From Sphingomonas aerophila (GTDB lineage: Bacteria; Pseudomonadota; Alphaproteobacteria; Sphingomonadales; Sphingomonadaceae), in NCBI RefSeq assembly GCF_014199305.1, contig NZ_JACIJK010000011.1:1-64000 (forward strand): a DNA stretch of 64,000 bases, read 5' to 3'. The stretch's first letter is position 1. Each line of letters opens with the position of its first letter. The position numbers and the translations under genes were made by a program. The notes beneath the pieces were generated by a model, which had not been told where the DNA came from, did no database searches, and was given only the letters and a program-made list of their open reading frames with translations. Positions 16,247 through 23,960 of this stretch are shown in pieces.

Positions 16247-16857
16247 GACGCTCCGAGTTGCTCTCGCTGACCCTTTTTCCTGCCACTTGTTCATTCAGGG
16301 TTGGTCAGCGGCTGAACAGTTCTACCTCTCCGTCGAACAGCATCTGCCTAGGTGGCTCTCGTGTAAAGTCGAGCTTCACCTTTGCTGCGCCGAGGCGTCG
16401 GAGCGAGACATACGGGCCACTGACAGTCACGGTTGCGTATGGAGGCGGCGCAAGTGAGTATTGCCCTACATAGACGCCGTTATGCACAACGACCAGTCTC
16501 TGCCCGCCGTGCGTCACATTGCCGTGTTCCGGCCGGAACTTGTAGCGGTAGTCATAGATGTAAAAGCCGCTGCTTCTCGTGCGCCCAACAAGTATGAACG
16601 ACGCCTCCTCTGAGCACACGATTGGTCCGGTAAAATGCCCCTGCACGAGAACCGGCCGCAAACCTGCAAGGCAAGGAGGTCTTGTCTCGTTCGAAGCGGA
16701 TGCGGTGGCGCTTAAACCGACGATGGCGGCCCACAGCACAACAGGTTCAAACAGCTTGTAGTTCATCCTGCCAACCTCGCTTGATTAGGCGACGATGTTG
16801 TCACGGTGGGAGTTTGCTTACCACATCCGACCGCCAAAACTTGCCGGTCAGACTTCC
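16247..16857. repeat. segmental duplication, copy A
   Basis: About 611 bases that match 21335-21946 in the same orientation. The match begins at GACGCTCCGAG, runs through the intergenic sequence, the whole minus-strand gene (16305-16766) and its upstream region (CCTGCCAACCTCGCTTGA), and ends at a shared TGCCGGTCAG..CTTCC. Because flanking non-coding DNA is conserved too, this is a copied DNA segment rather than two members of an old family. Confidence 0.75.
16305..16766 (-). CDS. secreted hypothetical protein, paralogue of the gene at 21394
   Basis: Encodes 153 residues with a signal peptide (LFEPVVLWAAIVGLSATASAS). The mature domain contains VLVQGHFTGPIVC, a strongly basic/aromatic core (YIYDYRYKFRPEHGNVTHGG) and a C-terminal KVKLDFTREPPRQMLFDGEV. 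The copy at 21394-21858 is nearly identical, differing by one residue in length. Two conserved cysteines suggest a disulfide. Exported, function unknown. Confidence 0.7.
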   Translation of the reverse strand: MNYKLFEPVVLWAAIVGLSATASASNETRPPCLAGLRPVLVQGHFTGPIVCSEEASFILVGRTRSSGFYIYDYRYKFRPEHGNVTHGGQRLVVVHNGVYVGQYSLAPPPYATVTVSGPYVSLRRLGAAKVKLDFTREPPRQMLFDGEVELFSR

Positions 16858-16901
16858 ATCCAACTCCGGCCGCTCTTCTGAGGTCGCTCGGTGCTGGTCG
16901 A

Positions 16902-17069
16902 TCACTTCACCGAGAACCGGACTCTGTAGTCAGACCGGCATTCCTCTAGCGCTTCGGCCAGCAAATCCTTAGCGGCCTGAGGCGCTTCGTTGGCATCGAG
17001 GTCATCTTGAAGTCCAGCCATGGCGTTCAGCATGGACGCGTAGAAGCTTTGGGCTTCATCTTGCGGCAT
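16902..17069 (-). CDS. small hypothetical protein
   Basis: 55 residues from MPQDEAQSFYASMLNAMAGL to YRVRFSVK; the frame is open upstream to 17117. It looks like one or two acidic helices (LQDDLDANEAPQAAKDLLAEALEEC). The composition is protein-like, but no family is recognised and the ribosome-binding site is weak. Treat as tentative. Confidence 0.4.
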   Translation of the reverse strand: MPQDEAQSFYASMLNAMAGLQDDLDANEAPQAAKDLLAEALEECRSDYRVRFSVK

Positions 17070-17174
17070 CCGGCAGATGTACAGTGGCACGGCTGCTGCG
17101 CCAACCGGCTGCCTCAAGCGGACGTTCGGCTCGCGCCCAATTGCGACCTTTCCGTCCTGCTTAACGGATCGCTG

Positions 17175-17636
17175 TCAGCGGACCTTCGTGGGGTCGGTAG
17201 GCCAAGCGCCTTCATGAACTACCTGCGACAGCCCTTCGAGCGTAAGATGGCGCTTCGGCTTGGCTGGAAACAGCCAGCCACTGCAGAGCCGAAATCCGAA
17301 GAACGCCAACACGCCGAGCAACCCTCCCATGTGGGTCGAGAGATCAAAGAATATGGCGATCCACACCGCCAGCGCTGTTGACGGGATCATTGTTGCGAGA
17401 CCCAAAAACAACCCTCGCAGCGAGCCGCCTTCGTTGTGGAAGAACTCCGTCCATTGCTCGTTGAGCGCCGAGAAGTCGGTTCCGAAGCGCTCATGAAGCC
17501 TCTGGAACAGGTCGGATGCGTCATCGCCGTCAACGCCTAAGTCATGGCTGATCCTGGCCGTAGGGCTGAGCCGAGCTACGGGGATGCCGTGATCATCATG
17601 CAAAAGTTCAGTAATCGCGGCGAGCGCGTCGTCCAT
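17175..17636 (-). CDS. DUF1493-like (acyl-carrier-like) membrane protein
   Basis: 153 residues from ATG 17636 (MDDALAAITELLHDDHG). The N-terminal 70 residues, with ISHDLGVDGDDASDLFQRLHERFGTDFS, match the DUF1493 pattern: an acyl-carrier-protein-like helical fold in which the usual phosphopantetheine DSL is replaced by GDDA. Two membrane segments follow (FLGLATMIPSTALAVWIAIFF and GGLLGVLAFFGFRLC) and then a basic tail. It is probably anchored with the helical domain in the cytoplasm. Confidence 0.65.
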   Translation of the reverse strand: MDDALAAITELLHDDHGIPVARLSPTARISHDLGVDGDDASDLFQRLHERFGTDFSALNEQWTEFFHNEGGSLRGLFLGLATMIPSTALAVWIAIFFDLSTHMGGLLGVLAFFGFRLCSGWLFPAKPKRHLTLEGLSQVVHEGAWPTDPTKVR

Positions 17637-17758
17637 GTTCCGACCATAGCGAACTAGAGAGCGTCCGCTATAGGCAACGACTTCCCGAAAGCGGCCTGTC
17701 GGCAAACCACCCACTTGCGGACATTGCTGATCGCAAGCGGCCGAGATAGCGTCGCCTC

Positions 17759-17950
17759 ATGTGGTCCCTTCTTGTGTGGAACGTCGCGGCTCTGATCGCT
17801 GTCATTTACTGCTTGATCAAGGCGGTTTTTGACCTTCGCGCACGTAGGTTTGTGTGGGGGATCATAGGCCTGCTAAGCGCAGGCATAATATTGCTGACGC
17901 CTATGAAGACGCACGCGATCAAGGTTGACCTGCCTATCGCACAGTCATGA
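17759..17950 (+). CDS. small membrane protein
   Basis: Encodes 63 residues with two hydrophobic helices (LLVWNVAALIAVIYCLIKAVF and FVWGIIGLLSAGIILLT). No family is recognised. The stop overlaps the next start as ATGA (17947-17950), suggesting translational coupling. A copy of the dispersed motif CCCACTTGCGGACATT lies about 35 bases upstream. Confidence 0.55.
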   Translation: MWSLLVWNVAALIAVIYCLIKAVFDLRARRFVWGIIGLLSAGIILLTPMKTHAIKVDLPIAQS

Positions 17951-18351
17951 TTGCCAAGGCACACTTCAGCCGAACTGATGGTGCCTCGGCTTGTTCTAGG
18001 GCGGTTTGCTCGTCCAATCTTGCGAGGCTGGGGAACGCCCCGAAGAAGATGGCGATTACTGCTGCACTGGCGTCAACACTGATTGCTCAGAGCTGCACAA
18101 GAGAGCAGAACGTCGTGAGGAACGCGGAACAGTGCGTGCGGCTGCAGGTGCATGGGACCGGACGGCTCTCCGAAGTTGTGAGAAAACAAGTTGCCCAGCG
18201 CTGCAACCGAGCAATTCAGGCGTGGGCATTTACCTCGACACGTCATGCATACGGTGACGCTTTCGATCCGCGCAAGCCGATCGTGGCCGAGGAATACCGG
18301 GAACGCAAAGCGGCCATCATTCAGATCTTGATGCCGTTGGAGGACGATTAG
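17947..18351 (+). CDS. hypothetical, possibly exported protein
   Basis: 134 residues from an ATG overlapping the upstream stop. An internal ATG at 18049 (MAITAALASTLIAQSCTREQ) would give a signal-peptide or weak lipobox start and a 100-residue product. The C-terminal part is basic and helical (SEVVRKQVAQRCNRAIQAWAF, EEYRERKAAIIQILM). Coupling favours the first start, the signal-like stretch the second. Family unknown. Confidence 0.5.
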   Translation: MIAKAHFSRTDGASACSRAVCSSNLARLGNAPKKMAITAALASTLIAQSCTREQNVVRNAEQCVRLQVHGTGRLSEVVRKQVAQRCNRAIQAWAFTSTRHAYGDAFDPRKPIVAEEYRERKAAIIQILMPLEDD

Positions 18352-18402
18352 CCTCACATGTGAGGCGGTCCGCTGACCACCCATGACAGCCGCTCCCGTT
18401 CA

Positions 18403-18819
18403 CTAGCGGAGCTGCTCGGGCGTCCCCTCGATGCACGGAAACTCTCGTGAGCAGCCGGCAGCGCCGGCAATCCGTGCCTTAAGTTCGCTAAGCTCAGAAC
18501 TATTCGCGTGCTCCGCAAAGCTGAAGAGGATCATAGGGGTTGGCCGGAGTGTCTTTGCGGCAGCAACTTCGCTCAGCATAAGTGCTTGGTCGATAGCTCC
18601 TGTCTCGGTTTCACCTTGATAGCGTCGCTTTTCCCAGCGCCAGTCCCAAAGACCGTCCCGAGTTTCGCGAGCGGTAATGATAGGGTTGGGTGTGTAGGCG
18701 ACCCTCGGAGGTTCGAGAGAAGCAGCGGTTACCCACAGGTCAGTCGACTTAGCTTGCTTGTCATCTGAACAACTCGGGAGCGCGAGGCACCCTGCAGCAG
18801 CAATCATCAAGGGTCGCAT
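18403..18819 (-). CDS. lipoprotein
   Basis: 138 residues. The start at 18819 gives MRPLMIAAAGCLALPS-C, a signal peptide with lipobox. The mature domain has a Trp-rich segment (DGLWDWRWEKRRYQGE) and ends with LSELKARIAGAAGCSREFPCIEG. The strand-helix-strand pattern and cysteine ending recall the ExbD-like lipoprotein at 4045, but similarity is weak. Divergent from the gene at 18964. Confidence 0.55.
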   Translation of the reverse strand: MRPLMIAAAGCLALPSCSDDKQAKSTDLWVTAASLEPPRVAYTPNPIITARETRDGLWDWRWEKRRYQGETETGAIDQALMLSEVAAAKTLRPTPMILFSFAEHANSSELSELKARIAGAAGCSREFPCIEGTPEQLR

Positions 18820-18963
18820 GGCAAGATGTATGCGCTCAAGAATGCCCGGGTTCCACTCATTCGTAAGCATTCGGGCGCGACGTTGTCGCGACGTTGCCCC
18901 AACTCCGCCGTTCGCGCGGTTCGGCAGCTTGCTTGGTAGCGGACCTTGGTTCAGGCTTAGCAG

Positions 18964-19323
18964 ATGCACGACGACCAGTGGGTGTGGCCTGAGCGACGCG
19001 ACCTTTATCGCGCGTGCCTGACCTTAGCTGATCCTCGAGCGCCTTCCGCGCGTGTCAGCGGAGCGGCAGAATTGCTGCTCAACGACATAGAGCTATATGA
19101 CGATCCTCGTCAGGGCAAAGACCTTTGGCTGTTCCCTGACGAAGTCCCCGTCGCTGACGATCTGGCAACCAAGCTGCATGCGCTTGCTGGCGCTGAGACC
19201 TTGGGAGAGTGGGGGCACGCGATCATCGGACATCCGATTTGGCCCAGCATCTGTGCCGACGCTCAGATGCTACTTGGACTGATACATCGCAACGGACAGG
19301 GCGCCGTGAGGAAGGTCCGCTGA
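18964..19323 (+). CDS. hypothetical protein
   Basis: Encodes 119 residues, soluble and acidic (MHDDQWVWPERRDLYRACL..LLLNDIELYDDPRQ). It contains no signal peptide or membrane segment. Family not recognised; the mixed helical composition is protein-like. Followed by another copy of the dispersed motif (19361-19378) before the next gene. Confidence 0.5.
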   Translation: MHDDQWVWPERRDLYRACLTLADPRAPSARVSGAAELLLNDIELYDDPRQGKDLWLFPDEVPVADDLATKLHALAGAETLGEWGHAIIGHPIWPSICADAQMLLGLIHRNGQGAVRKVR

Positions 19324-19403
19324 TCCCGAGCGGGTTTCCGAAAGCGCACCTTTCGCTCCCTACCCACTTGCGGGACATCCCCACCTACGCGCACTCTTGG
19401 TCT

Positions 19404-19868
19404 ATGCGGCCCTTGATCGTTCCCGCGATCGCACTCTGGCTAGGCGCATGCAGCGAGCCGAACCCTCCCACGCTGCGCGAAATAGCGGTTTGGGCACCGG
19501 GTCTTGAGATAATCATCGACGGTCAGGGAGGTGGCCGTTTCTTTAATCGACCAGACGGGAAGCACGGACGTTTCTCGCTAACCACGACGCAGCTCCAAAA
19601 CCTGATTCGACGCTTGGAAGTGTTTCGGCGATCTCCTGAAACGATCGCAGGCAAAGACATGCGAGAATACGTCCTGCGCGGCGCCGCCTGCAAGGGACCT
19701 CACGTTACGGACAGCGGTGGCATTTCATTTCGCTGGTCTGGCAAACGAGGCGATCAGTTTTACTCTGTGGATTATGGCTGCGATCGCGACAGATTTGCGG
19801 CGAGAAACACGGAGCTGCAGGCGATACTGAAGTCCCTTCCGGTTCCCGCGCCACAGAGCTTGCCGTGA
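19404..19868 (+). CDS. lipoprotein, paralogue of the gene at 2508
   Basis: 154 residues from ATG 19404; the frame is open upstream but the signal peptide MRPLIVPAIALWLGA-C with its lipobox fixes the start. It shares the blocks IDGQGGGRF, LEVFRRSPET, GISFRW, DYGCDRDRFAARN and ILKSLPVPAPQSLP with the minus-strand copy at 2508-2972. Both copies are 154 residues. Here it precedes its partner gene; at the other locus the partner lies upstream, so the pair has been rearranged as well as duplicated. Confidence 0.7.
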   Translation: MRPLIVPAIALWLGACSEPNPPTLREIAVWAPGLEIIIDGQGGGRFFNRPDGKHGRFSLTTTQLQNLIRRLEVFRRSPETIAGKDMREYVLRGAACKGPHVTDSGGISFRWSGKRGDQFYSVDYGCDRDRFAARNTELQAILKSLPVPAPQSLP

Positions 19869-19948
19869 TCATGACGCTCAGCACGGCTTGCGGCAGTGTC
19901 GGTTTCCGCCCCAATTGCGGAAATTCGGAGATCGGCTAATCTGAATGG

Positions 19949-20317
19949 ATGGAGCACTCGTCACTGGTTGCTTTCTTAGAAGGCAAACTCACGCCCGAAC
20001 AGTTCAGCACAGAAGTCGTTGAGGAAGTGTCTGCTTGCAACGAAGCGTGTCGCTCGCACGGAGAAGGTCGAATAGTCATTACCGATGGGCCGGACACCAT
20101 CGTAACGCGAGACCATGCAAAGCGCCTACTCAAAGCGGTTGCTTACCAGCGCCTAACCTTTGAGATCGCAAACTACACGGCAAGCTGCATTATCTTTGGT
20201 GATTTTGAGTTCGCCGACGATGCGGTGAATGAGGCGGTTTGGTTGCTTGAGATGGGGGACCTCGATGAAGTGACGGCCGAGGACGTGCAGACGGCTATCG
20301 ACCGTCTCTCGCCCTAA
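19949..20317 (+). CDS. hypothetical protein, intact paralogue of the pseudogene at 3062
   Basis: Encodes 122 residues, acidic and mostly helical: MEHSSLVAFLEGKLTPEQFS, then NEACRSHGEGRIVITDGPDTIVTRDHAKRLL and a C-terminal EVTAEDVQTAIDRLSP. The region YQRLTFEIANYTASC-IIFGDFEFADDAV is conserved in the broken copy after its stop codon, showing that the full length is the ancestral form. No function is recognised. Confidence 0.65.
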   Translation: MEHSSLVAFLEGKLTPEQFSTEVVEEVSACNEACRSHGEGRIVITDGPDTIVTRDHAKRLLKAVAYQRLTFEIANYTASCIIFGDFEFADDAVNEAVWLLEMGDLDEVTAEDVQTAIDRLSP

Positions 20318-20348
20318 AGTCCGCATTCGACCCAAGATAGGGCATCTG

Positions 20349-20378
20349 CTTGCCCACGTCACCGAACCGGGTAGGCTG
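20349..20378 (+). repeat. 30-bp direct repeat, left copy
   Basis: CTTGCCCACGTCACCGAACC followed by GGGTAGGCTG. It matches 20799-20828 with two mismatches, exactly 450 bases away, and the pair brackets the gene at 20385-20795. Confidence 0.7.
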
Positions 20379-20384
20379 GATAAA

Positions 20385-20795
20385 ATGGACCTGAAAACCT
20401 TCGTTTCGCAGACGCTGATCCAAATCGTCGAAGGCGTGAACGACGCGAAGCAACACATTGAGGGGCTAGGCATCGGCGCCGCGGTTAATCCCGAGACGAC
20501 CTATAGCTCGGGCCCGCCGCACGCTGCGCCGAGCGATGTTGAGTTCGACGTGGCAGTGACCGTTGCCACGAGCGATCGCGACAAGGATGCGCACAACATC
20601 GAGGGTGCTGCGGGCGGGGTCCTGGCGGTCGTTTCGCTTCGGGCCAAAGCCCAGACCGGCGGCGAGGCGATCCATGAACAGCGGGAAGAGGCGGTCAGCC
20701 GAGTGAAGTTTAGCGTCAAGCTGGGCCAACCGGGCAAGGTTGAGCGAAAGCCGTCTCAATCGATCCCGTCGATGCGGCCTGGCTTTCACGGTTGA
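20385..20795 (+). CDS. conserved hypothetical protein (trypco2-like pattern)
   Basis: Encodes 136 residues. The N-terminus MDLKTFVSQTLIQIVEGVND, a middle segment VEFDVAVTV and the ending SRVKFSVKLG form a pattern seen in widespread short bacterial proteins (helix, then strands with FDVAVT and V-RV-FSV). I recall these being linked to protease- or defence-associated domains called trypsin-co-occurring, but that link is uncertain. It is enclosed by 30-bp direct repeats, as if it moved as a unit. Confidence 0.6.
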   Translation: MDLKTFVSQTLIQIVEGVNDAKQHIEGLGIGAAVNPETTYSSGPPHAAPSDVEFDVAVTVATSDRDKDAHNIEGAAGGVLAVVSLRAKAQTGGEAIHEQREEAVSRVKFSVKLGQPGKVERKPSQSIPSMRPGFHG

Positions 20796-20798
20796 CGC

Positions 20799-20828
20799 CT
20801 TGCCCACCTCACCGAGCCGGGTAGGCTG
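20799..20828 (+). repeat. 30-bp direct repeat, right copy
   Basis: CTTGCCCACCTCACCGAGCC followed by GGGTAGGCTG, matching 20349-20378. It begins 4 bases after the stop codon of the enclosed gene. Confidence 0.7.
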
Positions 20829-20895
20829 CCTCCCTCTGTTCCGAGGTCCGCTGTCGCCCACTTGCGGACATTGGTTTGTGAGGTAGGCTGGACCC

Positions 20896-21321
20896 ATGTC
20901 GGACGTAGCGCGCACTTATCCAAAACGAGCGCTTTGCGGACTTGTCGCTGCTGTGGCGATCGGAGTTGCGTTGGTTGCAATTAGCAACACCGTTTGGACA
21001 GCGATCGCAGGGTTTTCGTTGCTTTCGGGGTGGGACGACGCGAGCAGCTTTCAGATCCTGATTGCCAGCGGTCCGTTCATGATGTTGTCTTTGTTTGGGG
21101 TAAGCGCACGTCGACCGTGGATAGTTGGTCTATGCGTCACGGTCGCGTTCTGGGCTTATTATACCTACGTCACGAGCCGCCCCTACGATGGCGGGGGTGC
21201 AAACATTGGACTGGGCATCTTGATGATGGTCTCGCCAGTGCCGATTGCTGGAGCCTGCCTACTTTCGCTACTCACCCTTACAGACGGTCGGAGCGCTGAC
21301 GAGATGGCGAGCGGCAGGTAA
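20896..21321 (+). CDS. multi-pass membrane protein
   Basis: Encodes 141 residues with four predicted hydrophobic helices (ALCGLVAAVAIGVALVAI, FQILIASGPFMMLSLFGV, WIVGLCVTVAFWAYYTYV, GLGILMMVSPVPIAGACLL). Charged termini suggest both ends are cytoplasmic. No family is recognised. GTAGGCTGG and a copy of the CCCACTTGCGGACATT motif lie directly upstream. Confidence 0.6.
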   Translation: MSDVARTYPKRALCGLVAAVAIGVALVAISNTVWTAIAGFSLLSGWDDASSFQILIASGPFMMLSLFGVSARRPWIVGLCVTVAFWAYYTYVTSRPYDGGGANIGLGILMMVSPVPIAGACLLSLLTLTDGRSADEMASGR

Positions 21322-21334
21322 CCACCCAATCTCT

Positions 21335-21946
21335 GACGCTCCGAGCTGCCCTCGTTGAACACTTTTCCCGCCACTTTTTCATCTACGGCTCGGTCAGCGG
21401 CTGAACAATTCTACTTCTCCGTCGAACAAAGTCTGCCTGGGTGGCTCCCGTTCGAAGTCGAGCTTCACCTTTGCTGCACCGAGGCGTTGGAGCGAGACAT
21501 AGGGACCACTGACAGTCACTTTTGCGTATGGAGGCGGCGCAAGTAAGTATTGCCCTACATAGATGCCACCTCGAACGACGACCACTCTCTGACCGCCGTG
21601 CGTTACATTGCCGTGTTGCGGCCTGAACTTGTAGCGGTAGTCATAGATGCGGAAGCCGCTTCTTCTCGTGCGACCCACAAGAACGAACGATGCATCCTTC
21701 GTTGAGCAAATGATCGGTCCGGTGAAATGCGCTTGCACGAGAGCTGGCCGCATACCCGCAAGGCACGGTGGCTTGGTCTCGTCCGAAGCGGATGCGGTGG
21801 CGCTTAGACCGCCAATGGCGGCCCACAGCACGATAGGTCCAAACAGATTGTGGTCCATCCTGCCAACCTCGCTTGAGGAGGCGACGTTGTCACGGTCAGA
21901 GTCCGCTTACTACATCCGACCGCTAAAGCCTGCCGGTCAGCCTTCC
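21335..21946. repeat. segmental duplication, copy B
   Basis: About 612 bases matching 16247-16857 in the same orientation, including the non-coding flanks and the whole minus-strand gene. The copies are about 5.1 kb apart with a series of unrelated small genes between them. Confidence 0.75.
21394..21858 (-). CDS. secreted hypothetical protein, paralogue of the gene at 16305
   Basis: 154 residues with a signal peptide (LFGPIVLWAAIGGLSATASAS). The mature domain reads like copy A (VLVGRTRRSGFRIYDYRYKF, HGNVTHGGQRVVVVRGG, LGAAKVKLDFEREPPRQ). Differences are mainly conservative, so both copies appear to be under selection. Function unknown; exported. Confidence 0.7.
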   Translation of the reverse strand: MDHNLFGPIVLWAAIGGLSATASASDETKPPCLAGMRPALVQAHFTGPIICSTKDASFVLVGRTRRSGFRIYDYRYKFRPQHGNVTHGGQRVVVVRGGIYVGQYLLAPPPYAKVTVSGPYVSLQRLGAAKVKLDFEREPPRQTLFDGEVELFSR

Positions 21947-21987
21947 GCTATTCAAAGGTGCTTTTTTGCCTTCCGGCGCTGGGAGCA

Positions 21988-22788
21988 TTATAACTCAGGG
22001 GCTTCCCAGGACACTGTCAGGAACACGAAGCGCTTATCCGGCCCACTTTCGCCTGCCGGCGCAAACTGCCCGACCCGCATGATCTTCCGACAGACTGCCT
22101 CGTCGAGAGAAGCATGACCGGAGGTTTTCAGCACGGTGCAGCCGATGGGCTTACCTGAAAGATTCACGGTGGTCAGAGTTGTGACGCGCCCTTGCTCCTG
22201 ATTGCGGAGTGCCTCAGCGGGATAGTCGTCGGTCGAGAAGATCCCTATGGTTTGAGATGCGGGTGGTTTGAGAACCGCAGCCGGGTTCGCACCCCAATTG
22301 CGCATTAGATCGTCGCCACACTTCTGTGCGGCGGCAATCGCTCCTTTCATCGGCCCGAGCGCTAACCTTATCGGCCGCCCTTCTCCTACCTGCAATCGAA
22401 CCTCGGTCGAGGTCGGAAGGTCGTCCCAAAACTCTCGGGGGGCGTCGAAGCGCACTCCGTGCCCTTGACCGTCCTTCAGTGGAGCCGCTGCCCAACGGAT
22501 TGTACTCCCATTGTCGACCGGGAAGAGGCGAAGGCTCCCTGTTCCGTATTTGGCCGACTTTCCAGCCGAGCCCGGAATGATGAGGACAAGCTCTCCCGCG
22601 GTAAAATCGACCGTGGGCTTGATGCCAAAGACAATCGGCTTGGCCGGGCCGCCAAAGCTGCGGGACAGGGTGCAATCTCCGGCTTTGTACTCGACCGTCC
22701 AATGCCCAGCGGGTGGCAGCGAGGCCGAGGCCGGGGCGTCGGCCAGCATAGCTACTGCACCGACAAGCAGAGACAAATTCCCGAACAT
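21988..22788 (-). CDS. TonB C-terminal domain (energy-transducer-like) secreted protein
   Basis: 266 residues from ATG 22788, which starts a signal peptide (MFGNLSLLVGAVAMLADAPASAS); an earlier in-frame start at 22950 gives an Arg-rich non-signal lead. The middle is a beta-rich domain (GHWTVEYKAGDC..). The C-terminal 80 residues (YPAEALRNQEQGRVTTLTTVNLSGKPIGCTVLKTSG..LDEAVCRKIM) are a TonB_C fold with the usual YP-A and G-V-V strands. There is no proline-rich spacer or N-terminal anchor, so it is not a classical TonB but one of the stand-alone versions frequent in sphingomonads. Confidence 0.75.
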   Translation of the reverse strand: MFGNLSLLVGAVAMLADAPASASLPPAGHWTVEYKAGDCTLSRSFGGPAKPIVFGIKPTVDFTAGELVLIIPGSAGKSAKYGTGSLRLFPVDNGSTIRWAAAPLKDGQGHGVRFDAPREFWDDLPTSTEVRLQVGEGRPIRLALGPMKGAIAAAQKCGDDLMRNWGANPAAVLKPPASQTIGIFSTDDYPAEALRNQEQGRVTTLTTVNLSGKPIGCTVLKTSGHASLDEAVCRKIMRVGQFAPAGESGPDKRFVFLTVSWEAPEL

Positions 22789-23259
22789 TGTCCTCCGAAT
22801 GCGCTGCCGCCGGACAGGGTTCGTCCGGGCGGTCGCAAGCTGCCAGCGCAAACTGCGTAGGGCAAGACCGGTCAGCTTAGCGCTGCCGATGGACGAGCCG
22901 ACTTCTGGGATGCGGGATGCCTTGCCGAAAGCTGCCCTTCTGCTGCCCACCAGAACCCGGCTTGTGGTTCCCGTCTAGCTGCCTGAACGAACGGTCGCTC
23001 ACCACGATTGCCGCGCGAAAGCGGCCGTTCCGCTTCCCGCCCAGAATACGTTAGTTTTGGCGCTTCTCCGAGCTGGCCACTAAGCTCAATCAGTTGATCG
23101 CTACGGACGGCGACCGCTCTGGCGGGGCCCGCATTCCTACTCAAAAGCACGAATTCTGCTCACTGCTCTCGACCATCGGCTGTTGGGCTCAGCTCGGTGA
23201 TCCGGGCGAAACAAGCGCGTCCCGACCCTGCCAGGTTTTGAGCGAGCACTTACTCATCT
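22789..23259. other. intergenic region with no gene seen
   Basis: About 470 bases without a convincing reading frame. It contains the sphingomonad-type dispersed motif pieces GAACGAACGGTCGCTCACC and GCGCGAAAGCGGCCGTTCCG around 22985-23035. Nothing else was recognised. Confidence 0.4.
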
Positions 23260-23288
23260 TTGACATACGACGCTAAGTGTGTTATTGT
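23260..23288 (+). promoter_or_regulatory. sigma70-type promoter of the recombinase gene
   Basis: TTGACA (23260-23265), a 17-base spacer and TATTGT (23283-23288), 50 bases upstream of the recombinase ATG. The -35 box is perfect and the -10 matches four of six positions. The surrounding sequence is unusually AT-rich for this window. Confidence 0.6.
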
Positions 23289-23337
23289 TATAAGACGGCT
23301 ACAAGCTAGCTGTTCCTCAACATAGCTGGAGACGAAG

Positions 23338-23916
23338 ATGTCAAACCCTGCACGGGTGCTGGCAGAAGGAGACGTGCGCCGCATGCTGCGGCACGCCTCA
23401 CTGCTGCGGTACCCGGACCGCAATCGCGTGGCTATCCTGCTCAGCTTCAAGGCAGGCCTTCGTGCCTGTGAGATCGCTGGGCTTCGATGGGAGATGCTGC
23501 TCCGGCCTGACGGCCGCATCGACCAGCTACTCCATATATCGGGTTACATTGCTAAGAACGGCCACCCGCGCCGGGTGCCTATCCACCCTGAGCTGAAGCA
23601 GGCGCTACGAGGCTTGCGATAGAGTTGCGAGAACCCCACCGACGGGCCCGTCATCGGCTCAGAGCGTGGCGGCCACATGACCGCAGGGAGCATCGTGAAC
23701 TGGTTCGGCAGGCTGTACGCTGACCTTGGGATGGCGGGCTGCTCGTCCCACTCAGGCCGCCGTACGTTCATCACTCGCTCTGCCCGCATCCTGCCCAAGA
23801 CCGGCGGCTCACTCCGCGACATCCAGGAGTTGGTCGGCCACCGCGACCTCAGCACGACCCAGCGCTACATCGAGGGCGACCGTGACGCCCAGCGCAAGCT
23901 GGTCCGCCTGATCTAG
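23338..23916 (+). pseudogene. tyrosine recombinase/integrase interrupted by an amber codon
   Basis: One continuous frame of 193 codons encodes a short tyrosine recombinase. The first catalytic Arg is in GLRACEIAGLRW, a Lys region in GHPRRVPIHPELKQAL, then HSGRRT, GHRDLST and the nucleophile Tyr in TQRYIEGD. An in-frame TAG at 23620-23622 splits it after 94 residues; homology resumes in the same frame at once (NPTDGPVIGSERGGH). The frame shows no other damage. A second start at 23677 could give a C-terminal piece containing the last four catalytic residues, but not the first Arg. Belongs to a mobile remnant with the next gene. Confidence 0.85.
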
Positions 23917-23960
23917 CCCTTACCCTTTTCTCACATCGTCAAACATCAGGAGAAGCGACC

